A DNA stretch of 64,000 nt, from contig NZ_CP016543.2 in the NCBI RefSeq assembly GCF_001687665.2, forward strand, positions 744,001 through 808,000, given 5' to 3'. The notes below the pieces were generated by a model. It was given only the letters and a program-made list of their open reading frames with translations. It was not told the origin of the DNA and did not search any database. Below are positions 41,950 through 51,829 of this stretch, piece after piece. Each line of letters begins with the position of its first letter. The first letter of the stretch is position 1. Made by a program: the position numbers and the translations under genes. Source of the stretch: Planococcus donghaensis. GTDB lineage: Bacteria; Bacillota; Bacilli; Bacillales_A; Planococcaceae.

Positions 41950-42327
41950 TTACATAATCATGAAAAAGTAAACAACGACCATCATAATCATGATCGCCAG
42001 CATAGAGGAAATCAAAGTGATATGCATATTCGACGGTGTGAATGTTTCATTTATAAGTTGTTGACGCTTTTTTTTGTAATTTTGAGTTGCTGAAAAAATA
42101 ACAACGAGACCGAAAATACAGGCGAAAATTCCAAGTGCAATCGTGAAAGTATCTACAAAAGAATTACGCGTGACACCCATCGTAAAGTGCAAACTAGTCG
42201 CCAGAAAACCAACGCCAACGATTGAAATAACAGTTCGAATCCACGCTAAGTATGTACGTTCATTAGCAAGATGCTGTTGTGTATAAGTTAACTGGTTTTT
42301 TTCTTTTTTATAAGACTGACGGGACAT
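41950..42327 (-). CDS. DUF202 (YidH-type) membrane protein
   Basis: 125 residues with three transmembrane helices. The family motif ANERTYLAWIRTVISIVGVG lies at about 21-40. DUF202 proteins are small membrane proteins of unknown role. Ribosome site AAGGAGAG before ATG 42327. It lies upstream of the EAL gene on the same strand (43-bp gap) and could be co-transcribed. Confidence 0.9.
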   Translation of the reverse strand: MSRQSYKKEKNQLTYTQQHLANERTYLAWIRTVISIVGVGFLATSLHFTMGVTRNSFVDTFTIALGIFACIFGLVVIFSATQNYKKKRQQLINETFTPSNMHITLISSMLAIMIMMVVVYFFMIM

Positions 42328-42603
42328 TCCATTCTCTCCTTACCGTAATTATCGACTTTTAAAATCTTTAACGAGTTGGATTCGAGAAAAATCATGTGGT
42401 TCTAGTATAAATGAATCGACAATAAAAAGGAATTTAGAAAGATGTGCAGAAAGGCTAGGTTAATGCATAAACGTTTGCAATTGTATTGAAGAAAGATCGT
42501 GTAAAAGATTTATTAAGTTCTTGTCAATTTCACCAATTACTAAGTTTCAAAGGATATAGTTAAGGGGAAATTTAACTTAGCTTTGAAAAGGGGGTTGAAC
42601 TAG

Positions 42604-43488
42604 TTGGGAAAAAAACCGTTTAGTTTATTGGTTTTACTGATTATCAGTCTAGTTGTTTCAATGAATTCAAAAGTGGCATGGGGAAAATCGAGAGAAGTAG
42701 AAGTTAACCCCAATCGGTTTTTGAATATTGCTCATCGTGGAGCATCGGGGCATGCGCCTGAACACACAATGTTTGCGTATCAATTGGGCAAAGAAATGCA
42801 CGGTGATTACATCGAAGTGGATTTGCAAATGACAAAAGATGGTGTGTTGATTGCGATGCATGATGAAAAAGTGGATCGAACGACTAACGGATCAGGTTAC
42901 GTAAAAGACATGACACTTGCTGACATCAAAAAATTAGATGCGGGTTCGTGGTTTAACGCAGCTTACCCTGAAAAATCCCAGTCGCAATACGAAGGAGTAA
43001 AAGTGCCAACTCTCGAAGAAGTGATTGAAACTTTCGGAAAAAACTCTCGCTATTACATTGAAACAAAAGCACCAGAGGTTTACCCAGGGATGGAAAAGGA
43101 ATTAGTAAGGGTTTTAAAAAAGCATAAGTTGAATGGTCAAAATACACAATCTAGTAAAGTAATCGTACAGTCTTTTAGCCAGGAAAGCTTACTCGAAATG
43201 AATAGCCTTGCTCCAGAAATTCCTTTAGTTCAACTGATTTCGTACTCGAAACCAGCATTGATTTCAGATGCAGAACTAACGATTATCAAAGAATATGCGA
43301 TTGGTGTAGGCATGAACCATAAGAGAATAGATAGAGCTTATGTAGAGCAAGTACGACATCATGGCTTATTAATCCACCCATATACCGTTAACAAGCGTGC
43401 GGATATGGAACGCTTAATGGAGTGGGGTGTAACGGGGATGTTCACCAATTATCCAGATGTTTTAGAAGCTGTATTGAAAAATAAGTAA
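42604..43488 (+). CDS. glpQ: Secreted glycerophosphodiester phosphodiesterase
   Basis: 294 residues. Signal peptide (PFSLLVLLIISLVVSMNSKV, cleavage near AWG). GDPD barrel: IAHRGASGHAPEHT with catalytic His and metal Glu, EVDLQMTKDGVLIAMHDEKVDRTT with Asp/His, and GLLIHPYTVNKRADMERLMEWG. Hydrolyses glycerophosphodiesters to glycerol-3-phosphate and alcohol; secreted forms scavenge phosphate and can trim teichoic acid. TTG 42604 is the start, about 9 bases after AAAAGGGGG. No Pho-box was identified. Confidence 0.9.
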   Translation: MGKKPFSLLVLLIISLVVSMNSKVAWGKSREVEVNPNRFLNIAHRGASGHAPEHTMFAYQLGKEMHGDYIEVDLQMTKDGVLIAMHDEKVDRTTNGSGYVKDMTLADIKKLDAGSWFNAAYPEKSQSQYEGVKVPTLEEVIETFGKNSRYYIETKAPEVYPGMEKELVRVLKKHKLNGQNTQSSKVIVQSFSQESLLEMNSLAPEIPLVQLISYSKPALISDAELTIIKEYAIGVGMNHKRIDRAYVEQVRHHGLLIHPYTVNKRADMERLMEWGVTGMFTNYPDVLEAVLKNK

Positions 43489-43509
43489 GAGTAGACATAT
43501 GTTCGAATT

Positions 43510-43596
43510 TTAAAAAATTAATAAATTTAATAAAATCGTCAAGACAATTGTAAGAATGATTGAAATAAGTAAGCTGCCGATACAAGAGATTCGCAT
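43510..43596 (-). CDS. Putative 28-residue hydrophobic peptide
   Basis: Minus-strand ORF with ribosome site AAGGTGG seven bases before ATG 43596. The peptide starts MRISCIGSLLIS and is almost wholly Ile/Leu/Val/Thr, a single transmembrane helix ending in Phe. Size and composition resemble small membrane peptides or type I toxins, but I see no antisense antitoxin signature, so the class is uncertain. It may be read through from capA (84 bp downstream of its stop), although a terminator lies between. Confidence 0.4.
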   Translation of the reverse strand: MRISCIGSLLISIILTIVLTILLNLLIF

Positions 43597-43649
43597 ATGG
43601 ATTCCACCTTTTTTATGATAGTATCAATTACCCTACACGCTAAACAAAT

Positions 43650-43683
43650 AAAACGCCCAAAGCAATTTGCTTTGGGCGTTTTA
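43650..43683 (-). terminator. Terminator after capA
   Basis: Stem AAAACGCCCAAAGCA / TGCTTTGGGCGTTTT. Confidence 0.85.
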
Positions 43684-44820
43684 TTCGATAAATTCAAGAT
43701 CTTTGATCCAAGTAGATAAGTGGACTTTAGTAGCATCATTTAAATTTTCATCAATATTTTTTAATAAATCCATTTCGTAATTTTTCTCATTAGAGCTTTT
43801 AACAAAAGTGGTTGTAAAAGCAGGGTTTTCTAAAGTGATGGAACTTGAATTTGCTGTTACCTTTTTGACGATATCCAGATGCAAAATCGCACCAATTTGG
43901 CGATCTAGTCCGTCTTGACCCGATAAAAAATTGCCAAGTGAGTAGATAACAAAAGCTCTTCGACCGTCTGCTGTGTCTATCCATTCGGGTGGCTGTAGCA
44001 CGTGAGGGTGGTGACCCAAAATGATATCGGCACCATTAGTAGCAGAAAAATGAGCCAATTCGATCTGCTCAGCATTTGGCATACTTTGATATTCTTGTCC
44101 AAAATGCAGGCTTAAAACGACGATATCAGATACTTCTCTGGCACGTTTTATATCTTGTTGGATGACTAAAGGATCAATTCGGTTAACCAAGTAATCCATT
44201 CCGCCAGGGGTAGGAATTCCGTTTGTTCCATACGTATAGGCCAAGAAAGAAAAAGTGATATTGTTTCGTGTCACTAATGTCACTTTCGCTCGCTCTTCGT
44301 CCGATAAAGCAGAGCCCGTATGCACCATTCCAATTTGATCCCAGTAACGAATGGCATTTTCGATAGCCGGGAGCCCTCGATCTAGGGTATGGTTATTTGC
44401 CAGTGTGACAACATCTACGCCAGAATTTTTCAAAGCAGCGCCTATCTCATAAGGGCTATTAAAGGCAGGGTAAGTCGATAGTCCAATTTCGCTGCCGCCA
44501 ACTATACTCTCAGAATTGGCGATGGTGAGATCAGCTTGTTGGAGATAAGGTGTTACTTTTTCAAGCATTGGATTAAAGTCAAAGCGGTTCTCACTTTTAG
44601 CATCTAAGTATACTCGTTCATGAATGAGTATATCTCCAATAGCAGATAGCGAAGCAGCGTATTCTAAGTTCAGCTCTGAAGGGCTAGTAGCAACTGGGAA
44701 ATTTCGGTCTTTAAAAACAGTTGGCTTGCTTTCGTCGGCGTTAGTAGAGGCTGAACATCCAATCAGAAGGAAGGTTGCAGCAATTACTAATAGAAAAAAA
44801 GAGACTTTGCTGAAGTTCAC
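43681..44820 (-). CDS. CapA family lipoprotein (PgsA-like metallophosphatase fold)
   Basis: 379 residues. Lipobox LLIGC near residue 22, then a CapA domain with calcineurin-like fold: AASLSAIGDILIHERV (metal Asp), LTIANSESIVGG, VVTLANNHTLDRG (Asn-His) and VVLSLHFGQEY, DIILGHHPHVLQ (His-Pro-His). CapA/PgsA proteins support poly-gamma-glutamate export, but no pgsBC genes are adjacent, so it may act on another envelope polymer. GTG 44820 with GGAG eight bases upstream is preferred over GTG 44829. Confidence 0.87.
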   Translation of the reverse strand: MNFSKVSFFLLVIAATFLLIGCSASTNADESKPTVFKDRNFPVATSPSELNLEYAASLSAIGDILIHERVYLDAKSENRFDFNPMLEKVTPYLQQADLTIANSESIVGGSEIGLSTYPAFNSPYEIGAALKNSGVDVVTLANNHTLDRGLPAIENAIRYWDQIGMVHTGSALSDEERAKVTLVTRNNITFSFLAYTYGTNGIPTPGGMDYLVNRIDPLVIQQDIKRAREVSDIVVLSLHFGQEYQSMPNAEQIELAHFSATNGADIILGHHPHVLQPPEWIDTADGRRAFVIYSLGNFLSGQDGLDRQIGAILHLDIVKKVTANSSSITLENPAFTTTFVKSSNEKNYEMDLLKNIDENLNDATKVHLSTWIKDLEFIE

Positions 44821-45113
44821 TTTTCTCACTCCATAAATTTAGTAAGATCTTGAGCACTTCCTATATGTAAAAGTCGCTTTGGTTTCATGCATCCACTTGA
44901 ACGGAACTAAAAGATACAGAATCCATGGGCGGAGTTTCTATTTTACGGCAATTGGAATAAGAGTTGGTCATCAGTTGGATCTTCCTCTATAGATTACTAC
45001 TTTTAACAAGGTTTAACTAGATAGGAAAGCGGAAAAAAGAATTATATTTCTTATCATAAGAAAGGCGGAGGAGGAGGTTGTGAGTTTGAATGTCAACTTA
45101 TTCTCAAATTTAA
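44821..45113. other. Intergenic region between gtrA end and capA start
   Basis: About 290 bp without a supported gene. A plus-strand frame beginning at 45080 has an SD-like GGAGGAGGAGG but runs antisense through the gtrA terminator and 3' end, so it is not accepted. Confidence 0.5.
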
Positions 45114-45142
45114 AAAACCCATCTCTTGAAAGGATGAGTTTT
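45114..45142 (-). terminator. Terminator of the sqdB-sqdX-gtrA operon
   Basis: Stem AAAACCCATC / GATGAGTTTT with one mismatch; minus strand continues with a TTTTTT run. Confidence 0.7.
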
Positions 45143-45150
45143 GATGAGAG

Positions 45151-45606
45151 TTATGGTTCTTTGTGTCGTTGTTGTTTGTCTTTAAAAACAAAGTATTTAA
45201 TCATGAAAAAACTAGCTACAAAAGATGCAAACATCGCAAGTCCTTTTGAAAAGTTTAAACGAATCCAACTAGGCATATCAATAAATTGAAGCAATAGATT
45301 AAATGCTAAAAAAACGCCGTTATTGATCAGTAAGCTAAAGAGGCCTTGCAGGACAAAGAAGAATATTTGCTTTCGATTGCCTCTAGCAGAGCGGCGGAAA
45401 GTAATTCTAGAATTCCAAAAGTAACTATTACTGATCGCTAAACAATAGGCAATTGTATTAAATAACGTTAATATTCCGCTGTGATCAGTAGGATATAACA
45501 GCAATAACAAGTTGAGTGAGCCAATATCGACAGCTGCATTGGAAATGCCAATAATGGTGAATTGCAGTGTCTGGATAGGTGCCTTGTGTTTGCGGCTGTT
45601 CTCCAT
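45151..45606 (-). CDS. gtrA: GtrA family membrane protein
   Basis: 151 residues, four transmembrane helices: LQFTIIGISNAAVDIGSLNL, NTIAYCLAISNSYFWNSRITF (family motif) and FSKGLAMFASFVASFFMIKYFVF. GtrA proteins are proposed flippases or partners for glycosyltransferases using lipid-linked sugars. As third gene of the sqdB-sqdX-gtrA cluster (33 bp after sqdX) it may translocate or modify the glycolipid. Weak ribosome site AGGGTG. Confidence 0.88.
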   Translation of the reverse strand: MENSRKHKAPIQTLQFTIIGISNAAVDIGSLNLLLLLYPTDHSGILTLFNTIAYCLAISNSYFWNSRITFRRSARGNRKQIFFFVLQGLFSLLINNGVFLAFNLLLQFIDMPSWIRLNFSKGLAMFASFVASFFMIKYFVFKDKQQRHKEP

Positions 45607-45639
45607 TTCAACACCCTATTCCGCGAAACTTTAGTATTC

Positions 45640-46779
45640 TCAATCCATCGCCTGATAAGAATCTACTGTTTTGGCTTCTGCCACTTGTTTGTATAAATCA
45701 CGAATTTGTTCTGCCACAGCAGTCCATCCGAGATCTGCTACGTCAAGTAAAGCTTGTTGCGCGAGCTGTTGACGAAAATTTTTGTCTTCAAGTTGAAGAA
45801 TGGTTTGTTTAAAACTTTCTGGATTTTTCGAGTCGTAGAGTAAGCCGTTTTTGCGATCTGTCACTTGTTCTTTTGTTGGGCCACTCTCAGCAGCAACTAC
45901 CGGCAATCCTGAAGCCATTGCTTCCATAATCACTAATCCTAATGTTTCTGTCGTGGAAGGGAAGACAAATACATCTGCAGAAGCAAAAGCTGAAGCCAAT
46001 TCATTGCCATGGAGAAACCCAGTAAACACAGTGTGAGTATCTTGAAAATAAATTTCGAGTTCTTTTCTATGAGGACCATCACCGACGATGGCCAAACAAA
46101 ACTGATCTGAAATTAGTAAAACGTCTCGAATTTTTTCAATTTCTTTTTCTGCAGCTAGTCGTCCAACATAAATCAGCAAAATTTTATGGTCTTGCCCATT
46201 AGTTAAACGACAGCGCATCTCTGCCGTAGCTTGTTTCGGATGAAATGTCTCAGTGTCAACGCCACGTTTCCAAACATGCAATCGCTCAAACCCCTTTTCT
46301 TCCAATTCATTTAATACAGTTCGAGACGTGCATAAATTTAAGTCGGCAGCATTGTGCATTTTTTTCATAAACCACCACATAATCCAATCTAGTTTTCCGA
46401 GATTATAATAGGCCATGTATTGAGGAATATTCGTGTGATAAGACGCAACCATAGGAATCGCTAACTTTTTAGCATACGTAACACCTGAATAGCCGACCAC
46501 AGCAGGATTAACGACATGTACGACATCCGGATCAAATTCCATCATGTATTTTTTAACGCGACGATTTGGAAAAGCGAACTTTTTTGAACGATAAAAAGGG
46601 AATGCGAATGCGGGAATTCCTTTTACTGGAGCTCCATCAAATTCCTTTACCCCTAAATCAGGTGCGATAATTTGGATTTCGTGACCGTCTCTATGCAACC
46701 AACGAATGCAAGCTGTTAATCTCGTAACAATGCCATCTGTTGAAGGTAGGAAAGTTTCAGTAACAATTAGGATTTTCAT
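45640..46779 (-). CDS. sqdX: SQD2/SqdX-like sulfoquinovosyltransferase (GT4)
   Basis: 379-residue GT-B glycosyltransferase. N-terminal TETFLPSTDGIVTRL and the block ASYHTNIPQYM followed by AADLNLCTSRTVLNEL, VWKRGVDTETFHP and EMRCRLTNG follow plant SQD2 closely. Donor site: VGRLAAEKEIEKI, IVGDGPHRKELE and PSTTETLGLVIMEAMASGLPVVA (E-x7-E). SQD2/SqdX transfers sulfoquinovose from UDP-sulfoquinovose to diacylglycerol, making the sulfolipid SQDG. The adjacent SQD1 homologue makes that assignment much stronger than for a lone GT4 enzyme. Ribosome site AAAGGAG. Confidence 0.82.
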   Translation of the reverse strand: MKILIVTETFLPSTDGIVTRLTACIRWLHRDGHEIQIIAPDLGVKEFDGAPVKGIPAFAFPFYRSKKFAFPNRRVKKYMMEFDPDVVHVVNPAVVGYSGVTYAKKLAIPMVASYHTNIPQYMAYYNLGKLDWIMWWFMKKMHNAADLNLCTSRTVLNELEEKGFERLHVWKRGVDTETFHPKQATAEMRCRLTNGQDHKILLIYVGRLAAEKEIEKIRDVLLISDQFCLAIVGDGPHRKELEIYFQDTHTVFTGFLHGNELASAFASADVFVFPSTTETLGLVIMEAMASGLPVVAAESGPTKEQVTDRKNGLLYDSKNPESFKQTILQLEDKNFRQQLAQQALLDVADLGWTAVAEQIRDLYKQVAEAKTVDSYQAMD

Positions 46780-46822
46780 AGAAACAGCTCCTTTCTATGA
46801 ACAAGAACTTAGCAACCGTCAT

Positions 46823-48028
<1,206 letters not shown>

Positions 48029-48073
48029 CTAATCGATATAAACCTGAAGCCTGAGAGAGCTCAAACAACGAAT

Positions 48074-48811
48074 TTAAAGAATAAATTGAAGTAATACGGT
48101 GATAAAGACAATACCAGCGATAAAAGAGGGATAGCTACTATTTTTTTCTGCCGGCAATTCATCATTTAAAATATTTAAGATAATGCCTCCTGTTAGAAAG
48201 GCAGAGAAAAAGGCGATGTTCAAATCGGTAGTATCTGTTAAATGATAAAGTAACCAACCGATTAATACAGAAACAGCCAATACCCAACGGCCAATATTGG
48301 TATACAAATCTTCGTGTGTTAAATGCAATACGCGATTGTTGGCTACAAAATGAAATGAAAAAACCACAAAATAAATAATGTAATCGGGAATTTTATCTCC
48401 GCTCAAATCAACGAGTAAATAACCAATCAGTATGTTATACAAAGCAAATCCAAAAATTTCAAGAGCAAAAACATATGTGCTTGGTTGGGAGATGTTTTCT
48501 TCTCTTTCATTTTTGGCTCTTGATTTTTCATTTAATTGATTAATTCCATAGAAAAAAGCGATACCTGCAAGTGTCAATAAATAGGTGGAATACTCTAATT
48601 TCTCAATCCATGAAGGCAATTGGGCTATTTCAGCTACTTTCTGGTAATGTGTTAGCTCCGGAACTAAATGAAGAAAGACGTAAGCAATAGACCCTCCAGA
48701 AACAAACGACATCAATCTATCCTTTGGCTTTCGATCTAAAAATTTTATATAGTTCGTAAAAATATGAACAAACATAAATGCGATAATAATTGCCAAACTA
48801 AAATAAAACAA
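48074..48811 (-). CDS. ZIP-like integral membrane protein
   Basis: About 245 residues with seven or eight hydrophobic helices. VSGGSIAYVFLHLVPEL (His and Glu within a helix) and the later FHFVANNRVLHL and AFLTGGIILNILNDELPAE resemble metal-site helices of ZIP transporters, with a short charged loop (NEKSRAKNEREEN) between halves. Divalent metal transport is inferred and not certain. TTG 48811 (MFYFSLAIII) eight bases after AGAAGGGGG is the better start; GTG 48820 touches the ribosome site. It is 102 bp upstream of sqdB on the same strand. Confidence 0.6.
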   Translation of the reverse strand: MFYFSLAIIIAFMFVHIFTNYIKFLDRKPKDRLMSFVSGGSIAYVFLHLVPELTHYQKVAEIAQLPSWIEKLEYSTYLLTLAGIAFFYGINQLNEKSRAKNEREENISQPSTYVFALEIFGFALYNILIGYLLVDLSGDKIPDYIIYFVVFSFHFVANNRVLHLTHEDLYTNIGRWVLAVSVLIGWLLYHLTDTTDLNIAFFSAFLTGGIILNILNDELPAEKNSSYPSFIAGIVFITVLLQFIL

Positions 48812-48976
48812 GAGCCACACCCCCTTCTACCAATTAGAAAGTGTATACCCTAATTTTTATTGCGCATTCGTCATGCTAAAAAAATCTTTAAACATTCATT
48901 GGATAGCGAGCGTAGTCTATGCTGGATTATGGGTATACATAAATAATTCATCTTTAAAGCAGAATGGAGATCCACT

Positions 48977-51010
48977 ATGGACTTATTGCTAACAATTTTC
49001 TTATTGTTGATTTGTTTATTGATTTCAAATGTCGTCAGTCATTATACATCCTATATTCCAACTGCTTTAATCCAAGTAGCGTTAGGTGTAATTTTGGTTC
49101 TTCTATATGAAGACATTACATTTGATATTGATACCGAATGGTTTTTATTGCTATTTATCGCACCGCTATTGTTTAACGACGGCAGTCGTTTTCCAAGAGA
49201 AGAGCTATGGCGGATGAAAGGGCCTATTTTAGGCAACGCAATCATACTTGTGCTACTGACAACCGTAGTTGGTGGCTACTTTATCCATTGGTTAATAGAA
49301 GAAATACCGCTAGCAGCTGCATTTGCATTAGCAGCGATTTTGTCTCCGACAGACCCAGTAGCGGTTAATGGCATTGCCCAGCGAATTCGGATTCCTCAAA
49401 CCGTATTGAGCCTTGTTAGAGGGGAGTCGCTAATCAATGATGCCTCAGGACTTGTTGCTTTCAACTATGCAGTGGCTGCTGTCGTCACGGGATACTTTTC
49501 ATTGTCGGAAGCTGTCTTCGATTTTTCGTATAAATTTTTAATAGGTGGAATTTTAGGACTAACGCTAGCTTTACTGGTTATTAGCATTCGTTTAGTTTTA
49601 CGCAAGCAAGGTATTAATGATGTTACTTTTCATACCTTATTGCAAATTATGACTCCCTTTATAATTTTCATCGTAACAGAAGAAATTTTACACGCATCGG
49701 GAGTTATTGCAGTAGTGGTCGCGGGCATTGTCCATTCCTTGGTAAGAGAACAAACAGAAACTTTGATCGCTGAAGAACAAGTATTAACTGAAAATATTTG
49801 GACGATTATTTTATTTATTTTAAATGGTGTGGTTTTCTTGCTATTAGGTTTGAGTATCCCGACTTCGATGAGTGGTGTGCTCGAAAATCCTAATATATCC
49901 TTATGGTTGCTTTTACTTTATGTATTAGCAGTTGGAATAATGATTCTTGGGATTCGTTTTGTTTGGGCTTATTTATTTTCTTTATATGAATATCATTTAG
50001 GGAAAATGAAACAAGTAACTAAACCAAGTTTTAAACTAACCTTGTATATCAGCTTAACGGGCGTACGGGGAACCGTTACGATGGTTGGGGTATTGTCTTT
50101 ACCATTTTTAATGGACAACGGAGAGGCATTTCCAAACCGGGCGCTCCTCTTGTTTTTAGCAGCGGGAACAATTCTTTTCACGTTAATTGTTGCGACGATT
50201 GTTTTGCCACTCCTTAGTAAAGGACAAATAACAGAGAGTGGAAGCATGGAGAAAATGGATTTGAACGAAGCGCAACGTCGTATTTTATTGGCATCGATTC
50301 GAAAGATAAAAGCTGAAATTACTGAAGAAAACGAAGCTGCCGCTTATGAGTTAATCGAGGAATATGAATTGCAGTTTCGCCATATTCAAACGGATGAAAA
50401 GACAAAAGCTCAAGCGACTAAAAAATATTTGCGGAAAATACGCGAACTTCGTTTAAAAGCTTTAAAAATTGAACGGAAATATGTGGAAAAACAATACCGC
50501 AATAAAAAGATGAAAGAAGAAGTATATGATGCCTTTGAAAAGTCATTAAATCGACGAGAAGAAGTGGTCGCTGATAATGCGCGTTCGACCATGCTTTATT
50601 TGCAAGGCAAGCTTATCCGAGCATGGAGGCGCTTTAGAGGTCAAAACTCTCGCGAAGAAGAAACGCGACTGGTCGAATTCCAAGAAGGTCGTCAACTTCA
50701 ATTAGAAGCGTTACAAGTTGCACTTTCTGGACTAGAAGAAATTGCTAAAAAGTATGAGCCAAAAGAAATTATCGACTCTGTCATCTCAGATTACAAACAA
50801 ATGACCAGTCGTTTAAAAAAACCGGAAGCTTTATATGATGAAAAGTACGAATTGCAAAAAGAAGAGTTACGCGTAATTGTGATGGACATGGGCCGCTCGG
50901 TCATCTATAAAATGTATGTAGCAGGAGAAATTACGCGGGAGCAAGCAAAAGAATTGAGACGCTATATTCATAATGTTGAAAGTGTCACGCTTTATGAGAC
51001 TAATGAGTAA
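48977..51010 (+). CDS. nhaK: CPA1 Na+(K+)/H+ antiporter with long cytoplasmic tail (NhaK/NhaP-type)
   Basis: 677 residues: about twelve transmembrane helices (1-415) with AILSPTDPVAV and RGESLINDASG, the CPA1 ion-site motifs (Asp in both), and TLYISLTGVRGTVTMVGVLSL. A 250-residue charged coiled-coil tail follows (430-677). Size and layout match B. subtilis NhaK (YvgP). Expels Na+ or K+ in exchange for protons. Together with NhaC it points to a salt- or alkali-tolerant cell. Ribosome site GGAGATC. Divergent from the ZIP-like gene. Confidence 0.9.
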   Translation: MDLLLTIFLLLICLLISNVVSHYTSYIPTALIQVALGVILVLLYEDITFDIDTEWFLLLFIAPLLFNDGSRFPREELWRMKGPILGNAIILVLLTTVVGGYFIHWLIEEIPLAAAFALAAILSPTDPVAVNGIAQRIRIPQTVLSLVRGESLINDASGLVAFNYAVAAVVTGYFSLSEAVFDFSYKFLIGGILGLTLALLVISIRLVLRKQGINDVTFHTLLQIMTPFIIFIVTEEILHASGVIAVVVAGIVHSLVREQTETLIAEEQVLTENIWTIILFILNGVVFLLLGLSIPTSMSGVLENPNISLWLLLLYVLAVGIMILGIRFVWAYLFSLYEYHLGKMKQVTKPSFKLTLYISLTGVRGTVTMVGVLSLPFLMDNGEAFPNRALLLFLAAGTILFTLIVATIVLPLLSKGQITESGSMEKMDLNEAQRRILLASIRKIKAEITEENEAAAYELIEEYELQFRHIQTDEKTKAQATKKYLRKIRELRLKALKIERKYVEKQYRNKKMKEEVYDAFEKSLNRREEVVADNARSTMLYLQGKLIRAWRRFRGQNSREEETRLVEFQEGRQLQLEALQVALSGLEEIAKKYEPKEIIDSVISDYKQMTSRLKKPEALYDEKYELQKEELRVIVMDMGRSVIYKMYVAGEITREQAKELRRYIHNVESVTLYETNE

Positions 51011-51039
51011 AAGTGTAAATGGAAAATATGGAGGCTTTT

Positions 51040-51072
51040 AAAAACCAGCGCAGATGTTCTGCGCTGGTTTTG
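51040..51072. terminator. Terminator after nhaK
   Basis: Stem AAAACCAGCGCAGA / CTGCGCTGGTTTT, T run; convergent with the next minus-strand gene. Confidence 0.85.
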
Positions 51073-51095
51073 TTTTTAATCGCGGGTCCTCGTCC

Positions 51096-51710
51096 TCACT
51101 CATTTAAGAGAGAATGTTCAACATAATCGTAAACGAGGTCAGGTAAAACAGACGGTTCGAGATTTTCCCAAACAATTTGATCCCGTGTGGCTTGATCAAT
51201 AGTGAAAGACATAACGCTTTTATCTTCTATATTTTTTTGTTCATTTAAAACGGGATAAATCCATGAAAGCGATATGTTATGGAGCTGATTGATTTCTGAA
51301 GCACTTTCTAGAACTTTGATGGCATTTTCCCACATCAGTTGTTTTGTGGAAATCATAGTAAACCCTTTATCCGCGTTTAAAGAAAGTTCAACATCCCATC
51401 CGCCCGAAGTTTTGGAAACGACTATGCTAGATACACGAGTTTTATCCATATTACTGATTGCGCCGACGCTCTCATTGACGATAATGTTGAGTTCATTTTT
51501 CAAATTTTTAGCTTCTTGCGATTCTGGTGTTAATAGCCAACCGCCGATTGCAATGAAAATAACAGCTATTGCGACAGACCAAAATGATAGTAAAATTTTT
51601 TTGTGTGCGATAGCTATGATTAGTATCACTCCTTTTCGTCTATCTTTGTTATTAGTATAAAGTATATAGGATTTTAGTTTTTCTAAAAGAGGATACTGAG
51701 TTTTTGTCAT
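51096..51710 (-). CDS. Uncharacterised membrane-anchored protein
   Basis: Up to 204 residues. One transmembrane helix (ILLSFWSVAIAVIFIAIGGWLL) is followed by a soluble, probably extracytoplasmic domain (NIIVNESVGAISNMDKTRVS, GGWDVELSLNADKGF, FTIDQATRDQIVWENLEPS). I do not recognise the family. The start is uncertain: ATG 51710 has no ribosome site, whereas AAAAGGAG at about 51628-51635 runs directly into GTG 51629 (MILIIAIAHKKILLSFW), giving about 177 residues. Monocistronic. Confidence 0.6.
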   Translation of the reverse strand: MTKTQYPLLEKLKSYILYTNNKDRRKGVILIIAIAHKKILLSFWSVAIAVIFIAIGGWLLTPESQEAKNLKNELNIIVNESVGAISNMDKTRVSSIVVSKTSGGWDVELSLNADKGFTMISTKQLMWENAIKVLESASEINQLHNISLSWIYPVLNEQKNIEDKSVMSFTIDQATRDQIVWENLEPSVLPDLVYDYVEHSLLNE

Positions 51711-51829
51711 TGGGTCTATCTAGCAGAAAGAAAAACGTTATACTGGAAAAAGAGTCGGGATTATTTGCTTGTTGAAGGATTTTAATTGGTCCATGTGTTG
51801 AATGGAAATCTCGAATAATGGGGGAGCTT

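Noticed and set aside
45080..45289. Plus-strand 69-codon frame with GGAGGAGGAGG upstream
   Set aside because: It passes through the gtrA terminator and lies antisense to the gtrA 3' end; the SD-like run is probably chance in a purine-rich stretch.
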